In this document: piece by piece, positions 58,605-64,000 of the stretch
How the letters are laid out: each line of letters begins with the position of its first letter
Numbering within the stretch: the stretch's first letter is position 1
DNA from: Nakaseomyces glabratus
Lineage: Eukaryota; Ascomycota; Saccharomycetes; Saccharomycetales; Saccharomycetaceae
Length of the DNA stretch: 64,000 nt
Reading direction: 5' to 3'
NCBI RefSeq assembly: GCF_010111755.1
Contig: NC_088952.1
Coordinates: 372,001-436,000 of the forward strand
Program-made: the position numbers and the translations under genes
The notes under the pieces: generated by a model
Databases searched by the model: none
Seen by the model: the letters and a program-made list of their open reading frames with translations, nothing else
Told to the model about the DNA's origin: nothing

Positions 58605-61600
58605 ATGGTAGGATACGAAGATGATGACTATTATGTTGGGTTCTCGAGGGACCAGGAGTCGTTCATACGATCTCGGAATGGGAATAGCTTGAGTATGAAG
58701 CGGACCTCGATGCCTACTCGACAGGGCTCTCTGGTGAGACCAGAGAGGAATAGATTCGATGATCCCAACAACCCACATCATTACTATGTCAAGACAGCAG
58801 AGCAGCAGAGAAGCCATTTAAGTGTTCTACCGTCATCCACAGGCGTAGCTCCTGGGATCGCAAGAAACTCTGGGTCTCAGAGATCTGATAGATCAAGGCT
58901 TGGTAGATTAGGTAGGAGCTACTACAACGGCGAAGAAGATGACTTTTACTATCCAATGCAAGATCTCAGTAAAGATAGGAGTGGGGACTCAAGATACAAT
59001 CCGGAAGCAGATTACCCAGATCGGACGGCTTTAAATAGTGACGATGTGGCTAATAAGAACGACAATGAAGGTTATGAAGATGAAGAGAATGATTTTGACA
59101 ATAGTACCGATGTAGAAAATCATCTTATCAGTAATAGGCCAACTTCTGAGCTAAAACCAAAAGCGGAAAGTACTAGATCACTCTGGATGATTTACTGCTA
59201 TGTAGTAACATTCTGGGCTGTCCCACCTCTCCTGTCTTTATTTGGAATGCCTGAGAAGGCCAGACAAAGGGCTTGGAGAGAGAAAATGGGATTACTCTCC
59301 ATAATTGCTTATATTGGTGCCATTGTTGCATATATTACATTTGGTTTCACCAAGACAGTATGCGGGGAACAAAAATTAAGACTCAAAAATAACAGTGTTA
59401 GTAAAGAGTTTTCCATTATAAATGGCCAGGCTTTTAAACTCGACTCAGGAACACACCCAGAATTACTAGGACTTGAAGTAGACTCCACAGGATTGTACGG
59501 GCCATGGTCTGCTGCAGGAAAGGATGCCTCCTTCTTGTTCCAAAATGTTAACGGAAATTGCCATGGCCTAATTACCCCAAAGGAGGATTGCACGATACCA
59601 CATAACGATAATGGAGACTTAGCATGGTATTTTCCTTGCAAATTATTCAATCAAGATGGGTCATCTAAACCTAACTTCACAGTTGAATACTCTCCCGGCT
59701 GGGATTGTCATACCTCTGATGCTGAAAGAGAAGCTTTTTACTCCTTAAAAAGTGCAGCTGAGGTTTATTTCACTTGGGATGGGATTAAAAACAGCTCCAG
59801 AAACCTAGCAGTTTTCAATGGTCACGTTCTTGATCTAGATCTTCTTGATTGGTTAGAAACAGACCAGTTAAATGTTCCATCGATGTTTGATGATTTGAAG
59901 ACCTCTTCGTTGCAAGGTTATGATTTGTCCTTAATTTTGTCAACTGATCATGAAAAGAAAGTAGCCAGATGTCTAACAGAGATAATAAGAGTGGGTGAAG
60001 TTGATTCTAAGTCAGTTGGTTGTATTGCATCAGATGTGGTACTATATGTGTCTTTGGTGTTCATTCTCTCAGTAGTAGTAACAAAATTTTTGATTGCATG
60101 TTACTTCCGTTGGTTTGTGGCTAGAAACCAGGGTGCTTACCCTGTTGATAACAAAACGATGGACCAACATTTGAAGCAAGTTGAGGATTGGTCTGAAAAT
60201 ATTTACTCTCAAGGTCCAATTAAGACAGTTCAACCGGAGCAAAGACCTAAAAGGAAAACAAGAAGAAGAAGATCAACAATTGATCTGATCAGAAAGAAAA
60301 GTTCAAACTTCCTGAATTTGACCGAATCTGTGATAGATTTCGATGGTGGTGACGGTGATGGTACCGATGGACCAGCTATATCTGGGATGACTACTATGAC
60401 ATTGCAAAATAACTGGAATACTAACAACCTCAATAAAGAAACACAAGCAAAAAATTCTTCACCATTTTTTAGTTATGGGAATAATAGTAAAATTAACCAG
60501 TTAGATGCATCTATAATACATCCTGATATTGTTCAACAACCTCCAGTTGATTTCATGCCATTTGGTTATCCATTAGCTCACACAATTTGTTTTGTTACGT
60601 GTTATTCGGAAGATGAGATCGGTCTGAGAACAACTTTAGATTCTTTATCAACAACCGATTATCCAAACTCTCACAAATTAATAATGGTTGTTTGTGATGG
60701 TTTAATTAAAGGTTCTGGTAATGATTTAACTACACCAGAAATAGCCTTGGGTATGATGGACGATTTTATTACACAACCTGACGATGTTCTGCCATATTCA
60801 TATGTTGCTGTTGCATCAGGTACTAAGAGACATAATATGGCTAAGATTTATGCAGGATTCTACAAATATGATGACTCTACTGTCCCAGTTGAGAAACAGC
60901 AAAGAGTTCCTATGATTACTATTGTAAAGTGTGGTACTCCAGAGGAACAAGGGTCTGCAAAACCAGGTAACCGTGGTAAGCGTGACTCTCAAGTCATACT
61001 TATGTCATTTTTACAAAAGATTACTTTCGATGAGAGAATGACTGAGTTGGAATATCAACTATTGAGAAACATCTGGCAAATTACCGGTTTGATGGCTGAA
61101 TTTTATGAAACAGTATTAATGGTTGATGCTGATACGAAGGTTTATCCTGACTCATTAACACATATGATGGCAGAAATGGTTAGAGACCCTCTTATCATGG
61201 GTTTGTGTGGTGAGACCAAGATTGCCAACAAGGGACAGTCTTGGGTGACTGCAATTCAAGTGTTTGAATATTATATTTCTCATCATCAAGCAAAGGCTTT
61301 TGAATCTGTCTTTGGCTCTGTGACATGTTTGCCCGGGTGTTTTTCCATCTACAGAATTAAATCTCCTAAAGGAGCTGATGGCTATTGGGTACCCATATTG
61401 TCCAATCCTGATATTGTAGAGAGGTATTCTGATAATGTAACAGATACATTGCATAAGAAGAATCTGCTACTTTTGGGTGAGGACAGATATCTGTCATCGT
61501 TGATGTTAAAGACTTTCCCTAAAAGAAAACAAGTCTTTGTACCTAAGGCTGCATGTAAAACTATTGCGCCAGATGAATTCAAAGTGCTATTGTCTCAACG

Positions 61601-62096
61601 TCGTAGATGGATTAATTCAACTGTTCATAATTTGTTTGAATTAGTTTTGATCAAGGATTTGTGTGGTACATTTTGCTTCTCCATGCAATTTGTGATCTTG
61701 ATTGAATTGATTGGTACTCTAGTTTTACCACTAGCTATTTGTTTCACTATTTATGTTGTTATCTTTGCCATTGTTTCTCATCCAACTCCAATCATTACTT
61801 TAATTTTATTGGCGATTATTTTAGGATTGCCAGGTATGATTGTTGTTATTACAGCAACTTCCTGGTCTTATCTAGGTTGGATGTTCTGTTATTTGATTGC
61901 ACTTCCAATCTGGAACTTTGTTTTACCATCATATGCATACTGGAAATTTGATGATTTTTCATGGGGTGATACAAGAACAATTGCGGGAGGTAATAAGGGA
62001 GCTGGTGGGCATGGTGAAGAAGACGGTGAATTTGATCATAGTAAAGTTAAGATGCGTACTTGGAGGGAGTTTGCTCGTGAGGAATCTGATATTTGA
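58605..62096 (+). CDS. CHS3: Chitin synthase III
   Basis: An 1163-residue enzyme (1165 in S. cerevisiae), the catalytic subunit of chitin synthase III that makes bud-neck ring and lateral-wall chitin from UDP-GlcNAc. The cytosolic N-terminus (1-185) is charged. Membrane helices occur at about 195-213, 224-246 and 470-492, with a large cysteine-containing region between them. The family 2 glycosyltransferase domain (about 650-1010) starts at HTICFVTCYSEDE, then has VDADTKVYPDSL, the EDRYLSSLML acid residues and QRRRW (about 997-1001), the chitin synthase hallmark, followed by INSTVHNLFEL. Several C-terminal helices (1010-1115) and the cytosolic tail complete it. Transport depends on Chs5/Chs6 and activity on Chs4 in yeast. 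Position agrees with YBR023C. Confidence 0.97.
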   Translation: MVGYEDDDYYVGFSRDQESFIRSRNGNSLSMKRTSMPTRQGSLVRPERNRFDDPNNPHHYYVKTAEQQRSHLSVLPSSTGVAPGIARNSGSQRSDRSRLGRLGRSYYNGEEDDFYYPMQDLSKDRSGDSRYNPEADYPDRTALNSDDVANKNDNEGYEDEENDFDNSTDVENHLISNRPTSELKPKAESTRSLWMIYCYVVTFWAVPPLLSLFGMPEKARQRAWREKMGLLSIIAYIGAIVAYITFGFTKTVCGEQKLRLKNNSVSKEFSIINGQAFKLDSGTHPELLGLEVDSTGLYGPWSAAGKDASFLFQNVNGNCHGLITPKEDCTIPHNDNGDLAWYFPCKLFNQDGSSKPNFTVEYSPGWDCHTSDAEREAFYSLKSAAEVYFTWDGIKNSSRNLAVFNGHVLDLDLLDWLETDQLNVPSMFDDLKTSSLQGYDLSLILSTDHEKKVARCLTEIIRVGEVDSKSVGCIASDVVLYVSLVFILSVVVTKFLIACYFRWFVARNQGAYPVDNKTMDQHLKQVEDWSENIYSQGPIKTVQPEQRPKRKTRRRRSTIDLIRKKSSNFLNLTESVIDFDGGDGDGTDGPAISGMTTMTLQNNWNTNNLNKETQAKNSSPFFSYGNNSKINQLDASIIHPDIVQQPPVDFMPFGYPLAHTICFVTCYSEDEIGLRTTLDSLSTTDYPNSHKLIMVVCDGLIKGSGNDLTTPEIALGMMDDFITQPDDVLPYSYVAVASGTKRHNMAKIYAGFYKYDDSTVPVEKQQRVPMITIVKCGTPEEQGSAKPGNRGKRDSQVILMSFLQKITFDERMTELEYQLLRNIWQITGLMAEFYETVLMVDADTKVYPDSLTHMMAEMVRDPLIMGLCGETKIANKGQSWVTAIQVFEYYISHHQAKAFESVFGSVTCLPGCFSIYRIKSPKGADGYWVPILSNPDIVERYSDNVTDTLHKKNLLLLGEDRYLSSLMLKTFPKRKQVFVPKAACKTIAPDEFKVLLSQRRRWINSTVHNLFELVLIKDLCGTFCFSMQFVILIELIGTLVLPLAICFTIYVVIFAIVSHPTPIITLILLAIILGLPGMIVVITATSWSYLGWMFCYLIALPIWNFVLPSYAYWKFDDFSWGDTRTIAGGNKGAGGHGEEDGEFDHSKVKMRTWREFAREESDI

Positions 62097-62281
62097 TTAC
62101 AATGGTTCAGTCAGGAATGTATTCTTTTCAACATTATGCAGTCCTTGATCATATACCAGGAAACAAGAAAGTCCATTCCAAATCCGAACTACTATATACA
62201 TTATTTTTTTATATATAGAATTTTAGCATAGCATTAAATTAAACTTATGGCATTTTACAGAGGTCGCAAATTGATGATCAT

Positions 62282-62842
62282 TCAGAGTTCATACACAGTA
62301 AAATTCATAGATCTGTCATACTTCTTTAATACTTCCTCGGTTTCTGGCCAAGGGACTCCAAATATACCGCTATTGATTTTTGGCATCTCGAGCTTGTAAT
62401 CCTTAAGTACTCCGCTCTTCAGTTTCAATAGTTTCTCAATTTCTTTATCAAGATTTGCGTTATCAGATTTACTCTGTTCTTTTGCCAACAACTCATCAAA
62501 ATGTGATAGAGCCTTGTCAGTATAATCAACTATACTAGTGCCGCTGCCATGGCTCGCACCTCCAAATATTGATGTAAATAAACATCCAATAAGCACATCA
62601 TCATCGCTATAGCTGGGTATCACCACACATTTCCCAAGTAACTTCTGACCAAATCTTTCGCATAAGTCAACGTACACTTCTTCTGCCTTAGGATGTTTCA
62701 CCGCTAACTGGTAAGCAATGCCTCCACCCCATGCACCATTTGCATTACAGGAATGTATTATGATCCTTTTGTAAGTTCGTCCTTTCAAGATATTTCCCTT
62801 GATATAATGAATATTAGACATTGTAACTGTACTCAATTGCAA
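62282..62842 (-). CDS. POA1: ADP-ribose 1''-phosphate phosphatase (macro domain)
   Basis: A 186-residue stand-alone macro domain (177 in S. cerevisiae Poa1), which removes phosphate from ADP-ribose 1''-phosphate, a by-product of tRNA splicing. The macro fold is recognised by IHYIKGNILKG (about 10-20), RIIIHSCNANGAWGGGIAYQLAVKHP (about 26-51, the ADP-ribose loop with NANGAWGGG), CVVIPSYS, and LIGCLFTSIFGGASHGSG (about 84-101). The C-terminal part has KLEMPKINSGIFGVPWPETEEVLKK, where the INSGIFGVPW loop contacts the distal ribose/phosphate. The first ATG is at 62842; an ATG eight codons later (MSNIHYIKG) gives a length closer to the S. cerevisiae protein. Position agrees with YBR022W, beside CHS3. 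Confidence 0.93.
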   Translation of the reverse strand: MQLSTVTMSNIHYIKGNILKGRTYKRIIIHSCNANGAWGGGIAYQLAVKHPKAEEVYVDLCERFGQKLLGKCVVIPSYSDDDVLIGCLFTSIFGGASHGSGTSIVDYTDKALSHFDELLAKEQSKSDNANLDKEIEKLLKLKSGVLKDYKLEMPKINSGIFGVPWPETEEVLKKYDRSMNFTVYEL

Positions 62843-63255
62843 AGCTTATAATACTATGGTTCAATTATTTAATATAATTTTGTATTTGAGTCTATTTTAC
62901 ACAACATTTGGTTGTAAGCCTAAATTATCTATTTTATAATTTGGTGATCTATTCAGTTTTGTTCTTAAACAAAGTACAAATGATGGAAATTTAAGATGTA
63001 TGTAAAATATAAATAAGCTGGACAGTAAGGTAACGAATGTTATTAAATGAAAGGTAAAATAATATAAATGATAATATGTACATAAAAAATGCGATTATAA
63101 AATAAGTTTCATAAATGTTAAATGCTAAAATTAATAAAAGATCAAAATTACTATAATATAAACTTTTTGTGTAAGAAAGGGCAGAAATTATCAACCGAAC
63201 AATACCATGAACCTTCTAACGTTGGTTGAATCAAGTTTCTTCAAAATTATCATGA
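62843..63255. other. Intergenic between FUR4 and POA1
   Basis: Very AT-rich. AAAATATAAAT at 63004-63014 is, on the minus strand, an 11/11 match to the S. cerevisiae ARS core, probably by chance. No gene is seen. Confidence 0.45.
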
Positions 63256-64000
63256 CTAAAAAAACTTTTCTTCTTCCTCATGGTTGTATATACTGACATC
63301 GTCACCGTATAGGTCCTCTCTTTCTAGCATATGTCTCCATTCAGTCTCGAAGTTTTCGACATTGGCCCATCTCTGGTACCAGCCTTTGTCTCTTAAAATG
63401 TTTTTAACTGGTGTTCCTGGAACTGGGAAGAAATAACAAAGGGCAGTATAGGATATAAAACTCAAAAAGTATCCTACCCAGTAACTCAAGTAATATAATT
63501 TCATGGCGCCCATCGAAATTTTGATATTTGGTCCACCTACTGAGGCGATGAATCCTGGTAAGTTTGGAGCGACACCGCATAAGTAGCCTACTAGTGCTCT
63601 CCAATTGATACCGAATCTGTTGTTGTACATATAGAACGAGCCCTTTCTATGAGAATAGATGTGAGTTAGTTTGATATAACCTCTTCTAACAACAAAGTAG
63701 TCTGAGCAAACCACACCGGCAATACTGGATAAGAAAATAGCATATGCAGATAACGCCATTGTGAATTTACTTGATGTTGCCAGAAGATTCCATGGACAGA
63801 TACACAGAGCCATCATTGCACAGAAGATGGAGCCACGTCTAATGTTAATATACTTTGGAAGAAGAGCAGACATATCAGTACCACAGGACAGCGAGTTGGC
63901 TGAAATATTAGTACCCAGTTGAGCAATTGCAAACACAAATGAGATCAAAAAGACACCAGCTCTAGTTCCACTAGTAAAAGCTGTATCCAGGAATTTTTGC
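63256..64000 (-). CDS. FUR4: Uracil permease Fur4, C-terminal part (cut by window edge)
   Basis: The last 247 codons of a nucleobase-cation-symporter-1 family permease, nearly identical in pattern to S. cerevisiae Fur4 (633 residues), which imports uracil across the plasma membrane. The frame is open to the window edge, so the gene continues beyond it and is not truncated in reality. Visible words include GVFLISFVFAIAQLGTNISANSLSCGTDMSALLPKYINIRRGS, CICPWNLL, FLSSIAGVVCSDYFVVRRGYIKLTHIYS and FGINWRALVGYLCGVAPNLPGF. The tail ends in an acidic stretch (EEEEKFF) after YHGDDVSIYNHE-like residues. Position agrees with YBR021W. Confidence 0.97.
   Translation of the reverse strand, partial: QKFLDTAFTSGTRAGVFLISFVFAIAQLGTNISANSLSCGTDMSALLPKYINIRRGSIFCAMMALCICPWNLLATSSKFTMALSAYAIFLSSIAGVVCSDYFVVRRGYIKLTHIYSHRKGSFYMYNNRFGINWRALVGYLCGVAPNLPGFIASVGGPNIKISMGAMKLYYLSYWVGYFLSFISYTALCYFFPVPGTPVKNILRDKGWYQRWANVENFETEWRHMLEREDLYGDDVSIYNHEEEEKFF

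Noticed and set aside
63256..64000. FUR4 as a truncated pseudogene
   Set aside because: The frame is open to the window edge and matches the C-terminal third of Fur4 without breaks, so it is only cut by the window.

Overview
This is nuclear chromosomal DNA of a budding yeast of the family Saccharomycetaceae. It holds 34 protein-coding genes (the last cut by the window edge) and two tRNA genes, nearly all intronless, with short to moderate intergenic gaps. CTG encodes leucine at conserved positions (for example the SPLTG motif of ATP sulfurylase), so it is not a CTG-clade Candida. Almost every protein has a close Saccharomyces cerevisiae counterpart. HIP1, a SNG1-type gene and PCT1 (S. cerevisiae chromosome VII, YGR191W-YGR202C) sit inside a block otherwise matching chromosome X (YJR006W-YJR019C), while other members of both blocks are missing. 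That fits a post-whole-genome-duplication species that kept a different set of duplicates from S. cerevisiae; the Nakaseomyces / Candida glabrata group is my best guess, unproven.

Layout. (1) 0.9-1.7 kb: YCP4-like flavodoxin protein with an unusual repeated tail. (2) 2.5-30.5 kb: the YJR/YGR block: POL31, tRNA-Trp, HIP1, SUI2, MHO1, MET3, SPC1, a YJR011C-position gene, a mitochondrial carrier, a PEX39 candidate, GPI14, TMA22, two tandem SNG1-family genes, ILV3, PCT1, ESS1, TES1. (3) 30.9-45.9 kb: after a tRNA-Thr gene, the YPR109W-YPR115W block: GLD1-like, RPC40, DBF2/DBF20, MRD1, a TLC-domain gene, and after a 2.6 kb gap RGC1/ASK10. (4) 46.7-47.6 kb: an unrecognised secretory/membrane protein. 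(5) 48.3-64 kb: the YBR031W-YBR021W block in reverse: RPL4, RKM3, YPK3, ETR1, OLA1, SCO1/2, CHS3, POA1 and the 3' part of FUR4.

The genes are mostly housekeeping. Several themes recur: ribosome production and translation (SUI2, TMA22, RPC40, MRD1, RPL4, RKM3, OLA1), with PAC and RRPE promoter motifs upstream of several; amino-acid and sulfur supply (HIP1, MET3, ILV3), with Cbf1 and Met31/32 motifs at MET3 and a Gcn4 motif at ILV3; peroxisome function (PEX39 candidate, TES1); mitochondrial function (ETR1, SCO, the carrier); and cell wall, GPI anchor and membrane (CHS3, GPI14, PCT1).

I found no mobile element, CRISPR array, centromere or viral sequence. I see no clearly new multi-gene system. 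The items most worth a second look are the small PEX39-like protein, the YCP4 repeat tail, the unrecognised membrane protein at 46.7 kb, the mitochondrial carrier absent from the S. cerevisiae syntenic interval, and the long stress-element-rich region upstream of RGC1.
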